Below are positions 35,207 to 44,649 of a stretch of DNA of 52,645 bases, piece after piece (the stretch's first letter is position 1; each line of letters begins with the position of its first letter). Source of the DNA: a virus; the IMG/VR virus record IMGVR_UViG_3300028133_000007, positions 1 to 52,645 of that record, one strand, 5' to 3'. The notes beneath the pieces were generated by a model, which searched no databases, had not been told where the DNA came from, and saw nothing but the letters and a program-made list of their open reading frames with translations. Both the position numbers and the translations under genes were made by a program.

Positions 35207-36743
35207 ACATTGGGAGGGAGAAACCCTTCATCAATACAAAGAGCGTATGATTGATAGCAAGAGCGAAAGCTACTGTGCTTCTAAATGGTATAACGCTACT
35301 ATCTGGTTAGGACATGGGCAGACTGCAAGTTGTCATCACCCACCAGGGCATTGGATCCCACTTGAAGAAATTAAAGATAATCCTTCAGCAATTCATAATA
35401 CAAAGCATAAGAAACTTATGCGTAAACATATGCAAGAAGGCAAAAGACCTGCTGAATGTGAATACTGTTGGAAAGTTGAAGACATGGGCAAGGATCATAT
35501 ATCTGACCGTGTATTCAAAACTGAAATCTTTAAAGACGAAGATATTGACAAGAGTATGGAAATGCCATGGGATGATAACGTAAACTTGCGTACACTTGAA
35601 ATCTCATTTGATAGAGCGTGTAATCTAAAATGTTCATATTGTAATCCTGCTTTCAGTACCGCATGGGTTAAAGATATCAATACATATGGTGGATATCAAA
35701 ATATACAATCTGATGGCAGAGGACACTTTGTTGATACTGCACCTTGGGCGGCTCCCAAGACAAAGAAAGAAGAAGACAACCCATACATACAAGCATTTCA
35801 TAAATGGTGGGAGAGTGACTTAGCAGATTGTTTAGAAGAAATTCGTATCACTGGTGGTGAACCCATCATGCATAGAGGTACATGGAAATTGTTTGATTGG
35901 TTTGAACAGAATCCAGATAGAGGACGTAATATGCGTTTTGCTATCAACTCTAACTTGTCTCCGGAGAAACCAAAAGTATTAGACAGATTAATTGAAAAGT
36001 CTTGGCATGTCCCCAACTTTGAGATATACACTTCAATGGAAGCAACCAAAGACCAAGCAGAATATATACGTGATGGATTAGATTATGACTTATGGAAGAA
36101 TAATATACATCGTGTATTAAAAGAATCAAACGTAGCAAAACTACATATGATGATGACTATTAATTCACTGTGTCTTGTTACTATCACAAATTTTATGGAT
36201 GAAATGTTAGACCTACGTGAAGAATATGGACAACGTGCTCCTACTATGACGCTAAACATTTTGCGTTTCCCTTCTTTTCAAAGTGCGGCAATACTTCCTG
36301 AGGATGTAAAGACATTTTATAAAGACAAACTAGAAGCATGGTTCAACACAGAAAGACCACAAGAAAAATTATCAGAAGGTGAAAAAGCAAGTATACAAAG
36401 ATTGATTGACTATCTTGATATTGTTAAAACACCACATAAGAATACAGCAGAAACTCCGAAGCTATATAATGATTTTAAAGCATTCTTTTCTCAGTTTGAT
36501 GTGCGAAGAGGACATAATTTCAGGGAAACATTCAAAGGACCTATTGCAGATTGGTACGAAACTTTAGAAGCAGAAGCACCAAGTAGAGAACAGATTTTGA
36601 ATAAAGAATTAGTATTTAAAAATAGCGACAGAGCAGGTGACCCAGCCACTACAAAAGACTATGAAGGAGGTGACGATGCTCACGAAAAAGTTGGTGGTTG
36701 GGACACTGAAAATGATGCACTAGGAGGAGTCAAAGTTGAATGA
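35196..36743 (+). CDS. radical SAM enzyme with N-terminal twitch-like domain, copy A2
   Basis: 515 aa, a tandem paralogue of the preceding gene along its length: C27, C46, C88 and C91 at the twitch positions, C142-NLK-C146-SY-C149 for the SAM cluster and IRITGGEPIM for GGEP. The start is set at ATG 35196 (MGRKHWEGETL), 11 nt inside the previous gene and 7 nt after AGAGGA; an extension to 35166 is possible but lies deeper in the previous gene and lacks a better SD. A C-terminal tail after 480 is charged and Gly/Asp-rich. Substrate unknown. It overlaps the sulfotransferase-like gene by 4 nt. Confidence 0.88.
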   Translation: MGRKHWEGETLHQYKERMIDSKSESYCASKWYNATIWLGHGQTASCHHPPGHWIPLEEIKDNPSAIHNTKHKKLMRKHMQEGKRPAECEYCWKVEDMGKDHISDRVFKTEIFKDEDIDKSMEMPWDDNVNLRTLEISFDRACNLKCSYCNPAFSTAWVKDINTYGGYQNIQSDGRGHFVDTAPWAAPKTKKEEDNPYIQAFHKWWESDLADCLEEIRITGGEPIMHRGTWKLFDWFEQNPDRGRNMRFAINSNLSPEKPKVLDRLIEKSWHVPNFEIYTSMEATKDQAEYIRDGLDYDLWKNNIHRVLKESNVAKLHMMMTINSLCLVTITNFMDEMLDLREEYGQRAPTMTLNILRFPSFQSAAILPEDVKTFYKDKLEAWFNTERPQEKLSEGEKASIQRLIDYLDIVKTPHKNTAETPKLYNDFKAFFSQFDVRRGHNFRETFKGPIADWYETLEAEAPSREQILNKELVFKNSDRAGDPATTKDYEGGDDAHEKVGGWDTENDALGGVKVE

Positions 36744-37483
36744 AACGGCATATGATAATGTTCAATGCAAGAAGTGGAAGTACGGTAGTTGGCAATCATG
36801 TAGCGGCTAACTTATGCACTCCTGCATTTGACTTTAATGCACACGGATTGCCGTCAACTGAAATTCATGATTGTGAATATGACTGGTATTTTGATATGAT
36901 TTCAGAAATCAATAACAAATATCCAGGAATAGAATGGTGTATGAAATGGAACATTATGTGCGGACATATCGATTCTATGACCAAGTTAAACGAAAAAGTA
37001 AATCCAGAAGTTATATGGTATTTTAATTTTGATAAAGTACATCATTTCTTTAAAAGCCTAGGGGTTACTGATTTACATTTCACATTCAGACATGATATAA
37101 TAGATACAATATGTAGCTTCCTTATTGCAGAAGAAACAGGCAACTGGGTTATAGGTAAACGTAAAAAAGCAAAATACGATAAAATAACTTTCACACCCGA
37201 ACAAATATCGGCATGTATTGATTCATATGATTTAGCATACCAAGTGTATTCTCGGTCTGTAATAGAAATGATGGACAAGTACGATTGTCATTTTTATCCA
37301 TATGAAGATTTAGAAAATATCATCGACCTTGATAATGACCCACATGGGTTGATTAAGCAACTTAGTAAAGAAGATAAAAAACATATCATCACTAATTACG
37401 AAGAAGTAGAGAGAAGTATCAAGGAATCGAGAATATGGAAGTGTCAGTATGATAAACAGACTGGAGTGTATTCCTTTGATTAG
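36740..37483 (+). CDS. sulfotransferase-like protein
   Basis: 247 aa. An N-terminal FNARSGSTVVGNH with R11-S-G-S-T15 matches the PAPS 5'-phosphosulfate-binding loop, and LHFTFRHDIIDTICSFLIAEETGNW with R117 and S126 matches the 3'-phosphate-binding region. Sulfotransferases move sulfate from PAPS to a sugar or other hydroxyl or amine. This would need PAPS from the host. It sits between radical SAM genes with 4-nt overlap upstream and a short overlap downstream, so it probably modifies the same glycan or peptide. A general P-loop kinase is the main alternative, but no GK[TS] is present. Confidence 0.72.
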   Translation: MKRHMIMFNARSGSTVVGNHVAANLCTPAFDFNAHGLPSTEIHDCEYDWYFDMISEINNKYPGIEWCMKWNIMCGHIDSMTKLNEKVNPEVIWYFNFDKVHHFFKSLGVTDLHFTFRHDIIDTICSFLIAEETGNWVIGKRKKAKYDKITFTPEQISACIDSYDLAYQVYSRSVIEMMDKYDCHFYPYEDLENIIDLDNDPHGLIKQLSKEDKKHIITNYEEVERSIKESRIWKCQYDKQTGVYSFD

Positions 37484-38651
37484 TTACAATACAATATATG
37501 ACCTTCAACTAGAAGTAAGCAGTTTGTGTAACGCTAGATGTATTATGTGTAGTCGTAGAGAACAAGGTGGCGAAAAGAACCCAACATTTGTAGAAACATA
37601 TTTAACACTGCAAAATATAAAAGATTGGTTTCCAATTGATTTACTTAAGCAAGTAAAGATAATCGGAATGTGCGGAAACTTTGGCGATGCTATGACTAAT
37701 CCAGAACTTATAGATATAGTCAAGTATATCATATCAGTTAATCCAGATATCAAATTTACTATGAACACAAATGGCAGTGGCAGAGACGATAACTTCTGGC
37801 GTGAACTAGGTGAACTATTTAAAGGTAGGGGACAAGTTACTTTTAGTGTCGATGGATTAGAAGATACAAATTGGATATATAGACGAGGAACTCACTGGGA
37901 TAAAATTATATCTTCAATGAAGGCATATGTTTCAACTGGTGCAGATTCGTCTTGGGATTTTTTAGTGTTCAAACATAATCAACATCAAATAGAAGAAGCA
38001 AGAGAACTATCAAAAAAGATAGGAATAACTAGCTTTTATCAAAAGAAAGCATTTGGATTTTATGATGGCGATGATAATGCAATGAATGTATATCGTAGTG
38101 ATGGCAAATTCGAATATACTATTATGGCACCAGATGAAGATTTACAAGGAACAAACAGAGACCCAAAAAGAGATACACAGAATTTAGGTAAGAATTGGTT
38201 ATCAGGTAAGAAAAAAACTTCTACAGGATTTGTAGAAGATATAAAAAAACAATTAGAAAATGTAGAGAGTACTACAAAGACATTACATTGGAGTTTTAAA
38301 AATTATACCAAGCCGAATGAATTAAGTCTCACTGATAGAAAACTTAGCGAATTAAAAATAAATTGCCAAGCATCTGAATCAAACAGTGTGTTCGTAGACC
38401 ACAACGGTATAGTTGTTCCATGCTGTTGGATAGGTGCATTCTATCCCGGAGACGGCGGCGATATCTCACAACCAATAAAAGAATTTTTAGAAAAAGACGG
38501 CATAGATAAAATATCATTAAAACATAATTCACTTGAGAATATTATAAATGGTGAAATGTTTTCAACCAGTTGGATTGAAAGTTTCAATGACTATGATATA
38601 AGAAATAAAAGATTGAAAGCCTGTTCAATATTTTGCGGAGTAAATGAATGA
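37476..38651 (+). CDS. radical SAM/SPASM-like enzyme, copy B1
   Basis: 391 aa. The SAM cluster is C18-NAR-C22-IM-C25 (SSLCNARCIMCSRREQGG), then MCGNFGDAMTNPEL instead of GGEP. The C-terminal part has C...PCC...AC-x3-C (INCQASESN, VVPCCWIG, ACSIFC), a SPASM-like auxiliary cluster. The ATG frame begins at 37449, but the TTG at 37476 is preferred: GGAG lies 7 nt upstream and the N-terminus then lines up with the two downstream copies, so that Cys18 is at residue 18 in all three. SPASM enzymes usually modify peptides, but this family could act on sugars. It is nearly the same as copy B3 over long stretches. Confidence 0.85.
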   Translation: MISYNTIYDLQLEVSSLCNARCIMCSRREQGGEKNPTFVETYLTLQNIKDWFPIDLLKQVKIIGMCGNFGDAMTNPELIDIVKYIISVNPDIKFTMNTNGSGRDDNFWRELGELFKGRGQVTFSVDGLEDTNWIYRRGTHWDKIISSMKAYVSTGADSSWDFLVFKHNQHQIEEARELSKKIGITSFYQKKAFGFYDGDDNAMNVYRSDGKFEYTIMAPDEDLQGTNRDPKRDTQNLGKNWLSGKKKTSTGFVEDIKKQLENVESTTKTLHWSFKNYTKPNELSLTDRKLSELKINCQASESNSVFVDHNGIVVPCCWIGAFYPGDGGDISQPIKEFLEKDGIDKISLKHNSLENIINGEMFSTSWIESFNDYDIRNKRLKACSIFCGVNE

Positions 38652-40042
38652 AAACTATACCAATTTGGAAAAGTGACGGAAGTTGTGCAGAAGAAAGTAA
38701 GAACAAAACTTTCTGCATGGCTCCATGGTCGCATACATACATATCTCCACAAGGTGAACGTAGACTATGCTGTGCGTCACGTGAAGAACATTCATTTCAA
38801 AAGCAATACATCGATGCATAAAATGATGAACGCTATGGTAAAGTAACTGATTCTAAAACTGATGCTGATGATTTTAATCCAGTATCACTAGAAGAACACT
38901 GGAACTCTCCTTATATGAAAGACATTAGAAAGAAACTAATGGCAGGAGAACGTATTCCACAATGTGATGTTTGCAATGATGACATTCTAAGTTTATCATC
39001 TTATCGTAAATGGTTTACTGGTGTACTATTCAGAGACAAGATACAAGAAGCATTTGATAAGACAGACGATGACGGGCATACAACAATGCCTGCTATATCA
39101 TTTGACTATCGTTACTCTAACTTGTGTAACTTTAAATGTCGCATGTGTGGTGAACAGTTATCAAGTTCGTGGGAAGCAGAAAAGAAAAAACATGACATGT
39201 GGTCGATTGAGCATCAACCATTTATGCAACCTACAGTAAAACAAAAGATGGTTAAGTTTCAGCGTACAGTCGTTGAACCAGAATTTAAGAAAGCAATTAG
39301 TGATGGCATCGTAGAAGAAATATATTGGGTAGGCGGCGAGCCACTTATGTATGATATACATTGGTGGGCATTAAAAGAAATGGTCGCTAATGGTTCTGCA
39401 AAGAATTGCCACTTAAGATATAACTCTAATTTATCTCGTACAACATTTAAAGGTATGGAGTTGTTTGATTATCTACCTCAGTTTAAAGACTGGTTAATGT
39501 GTGCAAGTATCGATGGTACAGGTGATATCGTAGAGTTCATTCGTAAAGGTATTGTATGGGACGAGTGGTTAGCTAACTTTAAGAAAGGACTAGCGGCACC
39601 AGGTGGTAAGGACAAGATGTTATTTGACTTGACTATTACTGGTCCGGGTATGTTTAGTATCAAAGATTTATTTGATTTGAGTTTGGAATTAGATGTAAGA
39701 ATAGAAACAAAGATTATGTTTGCCTTTCATGCTGATATCGTGTTTAGTCCTTTTGCATGGCCTAAGCATATACTACATAGACATTTAGATGAGTTACTTG
39801 CGTACATAGAACCAAAAGCAACACACAAGCAATTAACATTAGTAAATACATTAAAGGGCATGAAGGATAGAGAAACATTTGAAGAACAATGGCCTGATAC
39901 CCATGAAGAACAATTTTTTAATGGCAGAAATTATCAAGAACAACTTGATAGAATTAGACAAGAACAACACAGACTAGAAGATATATACAAAGCAGATCCC
40001 GAACTATATGATTGGTGGACCAGACAAAAGAAAGAAAAATGA
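38648..40042 (+). pseudogene. radical SAM enzyme with N-terminal twitch-like domain, interrupted by in-frame TAA
   Basis: 465 codons. Codon 58 is TAA (38819-38821), in frame with all that follows. Before it are C23, C41 and C42 (FCMAPW, LCCASREE), the first ligands of a twitch-like cluster; after it are CDVCND, then the SAM site C160-NFK-C164-RM-C167 and VGGEPLM. The frame is otherwise intact, with no frameshift, and ATG 38648 has a good GGAG and an ATGA overlap with the previous gene. Reinitiation at ATG 38915 would give a 375-aa protein with the SAM core but without the first cysteines. It could be a recent nonsense mutation, a readthrough stop, or a sequence error. Confidence 0.82.
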
Positions 40043-40043
40043 C

Positions 40044-41015
40044 ATGACAAAACTTAGAATTACATTTTCTAAAAACTATGCAGAGTTGCCGTTAAGAGGT
40101 GAACACAATGCACGTATTCCGGATCCGGATATTGATGATACGTTTGTGCTTGAATGGGATTTGATGTCTAACTGTTCGACCACATCTAAGTTTATATCGT
40201 TGATGCAAGAGACATACAGAATTGAAGAAAATGGTGTAAAGATTAATTATAATTTTTACCCATCAGTGTCTCCTGAACAGTTTATGCTTATGAAGAAGCG
40301 TATGAATTTTGTAGTTAAAAAGATTGCAGAGATAGAAGGGATACCAGCGGCGGACCCTTCATTAAAATTAAAAACAGATTCTACAGACATAGAAATAGAC
40401 AAACTAAATGCATTACATTTATATTTTGAAGATGTGTCTAATGATCCTGTAATAACTAAAAGGGAAGATTACACCGCCGGCGATATATACAAATACCTAG
40501 AAGAAATTAACCAATTAGTTCACTCAATGGAAGATTGGAAATACCAAGATTGGGATGAATTTTTTGGAACATGCAGACTAGCTCCTAGACGCGGCGCTAT
40601 GGCTTCTGAATTGACAGTACCACTAGATGCAGAAGACTATAAGAAGTTTACATGCGAAGCGTGGTATGGGGATTTAATGCTAGACTATTTTAGAGTTGGA
40701 AAAGATTTAGATGCATGTAGGTCAACAAATGATACTGCATTAGTAAAAAATAAAGGACTGGCTCAGCAAAATACAGTACACACCTGTTTCTCATTTCAGT
40801 TTCATAATTTTTTAGATGGAACACAAACAGGGTGGTTAGGTATTGATGACTGGATTAAAAATAATAACCTAGAGAAGTACTATGATTTTACTGCACCCGA
40901 ATTTACTAATGGAAGAGTATGTTTAGGTAAATTAAATATGCAAGGTAAAACAAGAGAAGAAATTACATCTGAAATGATGAAAGCTACAAGTATATTAAAT
41001 GTGGAATTAGCATGA
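40044..41015 (+). CDS. unknown protein between radical SAM genes
   Basis: 323 aa from the ATG at 40044 (MTKLRITFSKNYAELPL), 1 nt after the previous stop; a longer frame opens at 40008 but lies in the previous gene. It is helical and acidic with no recognised motif. Landmarks are TFVLEWDLMSN, LNALHLYFEDVS, and EINQLVHSMEDWKYQDWDEFF. It might be a partner or substrate of the radical SAM enzymes; inference only. It has two cysteines at mid-length and no SAM motif. Confidence 0.65.
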   Translation: MTKLRITFSKNYAELPLRGEHNARIPDPDIDDTFVLEWDLMSNCSTTSKFISLMQETYRIEENGVKINYNFYPSVSPEQFMLMKKRMNFVVKKIAEIEGIPAADPSLKLKTDSTDIEIDKLNALHLYFEDVSNDPVITKREDYTAGDIYKYLEEINQLVHSMEDWKYQDWDEFFGTCRLAPRRGAMASELTVPLDAEDYKKFTCEAWYGDLMLDYFRVGKDLDACRSTNDTALVKNKGLAQQNTVHTCFSFQFHNFLDGTQTGWLGIDDWIKNNNLEKYYDFTAPEFTNGRVCLGKLNMQGKTREEITSEMMKATSILNVELA

Positions 41016-41043
41016 CAAATATTAAACAATTAGGATAGATATT

Positions 41044-42231
41044 ATGAGTGAAACTTTTTGCCCATTATTATTTCAACATCTTGCTACGCATCCGCATGGA
41101 GGCGTGACACATTGTTGTGTTGCAGACCATCGTAATTCATTGAGTAGTTCACGTGATGGTGATAGATTTTATAATCTTAATCGTGACACTGTATTCGATA
41201 CTATGAATAGCGAAAGCTATAGGAAAGCAAGATTAGAAGTACTAGATGGCAAAAAACCTAAAGCATGTATGCGTTGTTATTCAGAAGAAGCTAAAGGTAT
41301 GGCTTCTAAAAGATTAGAAGAAATAAAGAACTATCCTGAGTATACTGTGGGAGTTGCTAGGGACGCCACTGAGAGCGACGGCTCAATGAAAGACGTTCAG
41401 CTTGAGTTCGTTGAGTTAAGATTAGGTAATGTTTGCAATGTTGCGTGTCGTACTTGTAATCCTGCTTCTAGTAGCAAATGGCGAAATGATTATGATAAAT
41501 TACAAAAGAAAACGACATTTACTCTTACTACATATGATACAATGGAAGGATTCAGATGGCCTGAACGTGAAGGATTTTGGGATGACTTGTTACAACATTG
41601 TGATAACGTAAAGACATTCTACATCAATGGTGGTGAACCAACACTTATTAAAGAACATTTTAGATTTTTAGAAAGACTAGTAGAGTTAGGCAAGACTGAC
41701 ATTAAACTGTGGTATAACATAAACATGACAAACATGAATGATAAAGTCATAGACTTGTGGAAAAAGTTTGACCATGTAAAAGTAAGTTGCAGTATAGATG
41801 ATTTGGGTGATAGAAATCATTATATAAGATACCCTACAAAATGGAATGATGTTGAAAAGAACTTCTTAAGATTAAAGAAAGAAGGCTTTGAGATTGATGT
41901 AACACAGACTGTATCATGGATGAACTATAGCACTCTAGGTGATTTTTATAACTTCTTCCATAGAGAACATGGGGTATGGGTTCATCATAATTATGTATAT
42001 GATCCTGATATATTATCTCCAGCAGTATTGCCCAAAGCAATGCGTGATGCGATACATAATAAGTTTTCTAATGTATTTGATGATTGGAAAATGCAAGAAT
42101 TTAAGAAAATGTTTGGAGGACCAGACAACCCAGCCAAATGGGAAAAAGCAAAAGAGTATACTAGAAATCTTGATGAGATTAGAGAACAGAATATACTAGA
42201 CTTCTTACCGGAGTTTGAAGGACATTTTTAA
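41044..42231 (+). CDS. radical SAM enzyme with N-terminal twitch-like domain, copy A4
   Basis: 395 aa and complete. Twitch-like cysteines C6, C24, C25, C75 and C78 (FCPLLF, THCCVAD, CMRC), then C131-NVA-C135-RT-C138 and YINGGEPTL. It has the same architecture as the interrupted gene at 38648 (CC pair included), so it shows what that gene should look like. AGGA is 9 nt upstream. The remainder has a beta-alpha barrel pattern, with VKVSCSIDDLGDRNHYIRYPTKW as the usual region after GGEP. Substrate unknown. Confidence 0.9.
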   Translation: MSETFCPLLFQHLATHPHGGVTHCCVADHRNSLSSSRDGDRFYNLNRDTVFDTMNSESYRKARLEVLDGKKPKACMRCYSEEAKGMASKRLEEIKNYPEYTVGVARDATESDGSMKDVQLEFVELRLGNVCNVACRTCNPASSSKWRNDYDKLQKKTTFTLTTYDTMEGFRWPEREGFWDDLLQHCDNVKTFYINGGEPTLIKEHFRFLERLVELGKTDIKLWYNINMTNMNDKVIDLWKKFDHVKVSCSIDDLGDRNHYIRYPTKWNDVEKNFLRLKKEGFEIDVTQTVSWMNYSTLGDFYNFFHREHGVWVHHNYVYDPDILSPAVLPKAMRDAIHNKFSNVFDDWKMQEFKKMFGGPDNPAKWEKAKEYTRNLDEIREQNILDFLPEFEGHF

Positions 42232-43427
42232 TGTATAGATATGATTTAATAAAAAATATACATTTAGAAGTAAGCAGTCTGTGTAATGCAGAATGTTCTA
42301 TATGCAATCGGCGTGTGAACGGTGGACCAAAGAACCCAACAATGATTGAAAGATTTATTAGTTTAAAAGAATACAAAGAGTGGTTTGATGCTGACCTAAT
42401 AAAACAGTTAGAGTCGATAACTTTGTGTGGCAACTACGGCGATCCAATGACCAATCCAGAGTTAATTCCAATAATGAGATATACAAAAGAATTAAATCCG
42501 GATATTACTTTTCATATGAATACAAACGCCAGCGGCAGAGATAAACAGTTTTGGACAGACTTAGCAGATGTTATAGGAAAATCAGGAAATGTTGTTTTCA
42601 GTGTTGACGGATTAGAAGATACAAACCATATATACAGAAAAGGTACAAACTGGAAAAAAATAATGAATGCTATGGAATGGTTTACTGCGGAGAACAAATC
42701 ACATGCAGTATGGGAATTCTTAGTATTCAAACACAATCAACACCAGATACAAGAAGCAAGATTACTTTCTGAGAGTTTGGGCTTTACAAGTTTTCATGCC
42801 AAAAAAGCTATGGGATTTTCTGACAAACATGGTTTAGAAATGAAATCTCTTAAACATGATGGCACACTTGACTATTATATGCAGGCACCAGACGATGAAT
42901 GGAGAAATGAAAAAGTAAAGAAAAAACAAATTGTTAGAAAACACGGTGCATCTCCGGCAGTAATTACTAAAAAAACATTATCATTTATGTTTGACCATAC
43001 TCGTACTCCTGTTATCGATGAAGACCCAAAAGAACTAGAAGGATATGATAATTGTAAAATCAACTGTACAGCAATACGTTGGTCTGGCAAAGACCTAAGA
43101 AGTATATTCGTTGCGTCAACTGGATTAGTATTCCCTTGTTGTTTTACAGCAAGTAAATATTATGGAGTAGGGGTATTTGAAACGTTGCAACTGAGAAATT
43201 TTATAAAAGAATATGGTGAAGAAACAATAGACCTATCAAAAGGCAATACAGTAAAAAGCATTACAGATAGTGAACTATTTCAAATTGGATACAATAAAAG
43301 TTGGCTTAAGTCTACAACCGAATTAGGAAAGCTATTGACATGTAGTAAATTTTGTGGATCAAATGTAAACACTGAAATTCTTAGCACGAAAAAAAGTGTA
43401 CAGAGAAGCGGAGAATACAATGTATAA
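42231..43427 (+). CDS. radical SAM/SPASM-like enzyme, copy B2
   Basis: 398 aa. C18-NAE-C22-SI-C25, CGNYGDPMTNPEL, VFSVDGLEDTNHIYRKGTNW, WEFLVFKHNQHQIQEA and the C-terminal C...FPCC...TC-x3-C (KINCTAIR, VFPCCFTAS, LTCSKFC). It shares these blocks with B1 (37476) and B3 (43420). The gene begins at the stop of the previous one (TAATG), with AAGGA 8 nt before the ATG. Confidence 0.88.
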   Translation: MYRYDLIKNIHLEVSSLCNAECSICNRRVNGGPKNPTMIERFISLKEYKEWFDADLIKQLESITLCGNYGDPMTNPELIPIMRYTKELNPDITFHMNTNASGRDKQFWTDLADVIGKSGNVVFSVDGLEDTNHIYRKGTNWKKIMNAMEWFTAENKSHAVWEFLVFKHNQHQIQEARLLSESLGFTSFHAKKAMGFSDKHGLEMKSLKHDGTLDYYMQAPDDEWRNEKVKKKQIVRKHGASPAVITKKTLSFMFDHTRTPVIDEDPKELEGYDNCKINCTAIRWSGKDLRSIFVASTGLVFPCCFTASKYYGVGVFETLQLRNFIKEYGEETIDLSKGNTVKSITDSELFQIGYNKSWLKSTTELGKLLTCSKFCGSNVNTEILSTKKSVQRSGEYNV

Positions 43428-44649
43428 GCATGATGAAATACTTCATTTAGATTTTGAAAGTAGTAGCCTGTGCAATGCTCTCTGTCCTGTATGCAACCGC
43501 AGAGAACAGGGTGGGAAAAAGAACCCAAGATACAAAGAGACTTATATTTCATTAGAACAATTTAAGAAGTATTTTAGTGTAAAATTCTTAACACAGTTAT
43601 ATGGCATGTCTTTGTGTGGTAACTACGGTGACGCTATGACTAATCCAGAACTAATTGATATTCTAAAGTATACAAAATCTATAAATCCTAATATTAGAAT
43701 TACAATGAATTCAAATGCTAGTGGTCGTAACGCAACCTTCTGGTACGAATTAGGACAGATAATCGGAACTAATGGACACATGACATTTAGTGTTGATGGA
43801 CTTGAGGATACAAATTGGATATATCGTAGAGGAACTCATTGGAATAAAATTATGACTGCTATGGAAAACTATATCGCTGGTGGTGGCCATGCTAGATGGG
43901 AATTCTTAGTATTCAAACATAATCAGCATCAAATAGAAGAGGCAAAGATATTAGCAAAAAAAATAGGCATACAAGATTTCTTTTCAAAGAAAGCATTGGG
44001 ATTTGTTGACAGTGTGGTCGAAGGAAATGCACAATCATCTTTAGCAGTATTTAATGAAAGCGGAACAAAGGACTATGAATTGCATCCTCCATCTGATGGT
44101 AACTCTAATGAAATCATTAATAAATATATTAAACAATCATCATTTAAACGAATCGACGGCGAAGACACAGACAGTCCAGAAAAGATTTTACAAACAATTC
44201 GATTTGCTAAAACAAACCCATCGGGTGAGTATACACACAAATATGAATTAGATGAAAACAGACCACTAACTGAACACGAAAAGAAGTTAGGAAATACAAG
44301 AATAGATTGTATGGTTATCAAGCCTAAAAGTATTTTCGTGTCTAGTGAAGGATTAGTTTTCCCATGTTGTATGACTGCTAGTAAACTATATGCATTCCCA
44401 GATGAGGAAACTGTGCAGTTACAAAAATTTATAGATGACTTTGGTAAGGAAAGAATAAGTTTAGAACATACTAAACTAGAAGACATAATTAATGGTCCAA
44501 TGTTTCAAACGCACTGGCCTGATAATTGGAAAGATAATAATATCAATAATAAAAGATTGAGAACGTGTTCAATCTTTTGTGGTAAAGATACTAATCAAGA
44601 ATTCAATGCAACCATGAAAAGTATTAAGAAGAAAGAAAGCTATGCATAG
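43420..44649 (+). CDS. radical SAM/SPASM-like enzyme, copy B3
   Basis: 409 aa from the ATG at 43420; the frame also opens at a GTG 24 nt earlier, but ATG 43420 follows GGAG at 7 nt and aligns with the other copies. C18-NAL-C22-PV-C25, CGNYGDAMTNPEL, FSVDGLEDTNWIYRRGTHWNKI, WEFLVFKHNQHQIEEAK and the C-terminal FPCC and RTCSIFC. The DNA of the DGLEDTNWIYRRGTHW block differs from B1 mainly at third positions, which points to tandem duplication followed by purifying selection. It overlaps B2 by 8 nt. Confidence 0.88.
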   Translation: MYKHDEILHLDFESSSLCNALCPVCNRREQGGKKNPRYKETYISLEQFKKYFSVKFLTQLYGMSLCGNYGDAMTNPELIDILKYTKSINPNIRITMNSNASGRNATFWYELGQIIGTNGHMTFSVDGLEDTNWIYRRGTHWNKIMTAMENYIAGGGHARWEFLVFKHNQHQIEEAKILAKKIGIQDFFSKKALGFVDSVVEGNAQSSLAVFNESGTKDYELHPPSDGNSNEIINKYIKQSSFKRIDGEDTDSPEKILQTIRFAKTNPSGEYTHKYELDENRPLTEHEKKLGNTRIDCMVIKPKSIFVSSEGLVFPCCMTASKLYAFPDEETVQLQKFIDDFGKERISLEHTKLEDIINGPMFQTHWPDNWKDNNINNKRLRTCSIFCGKDTNQEFNATMKSIKKKESYA

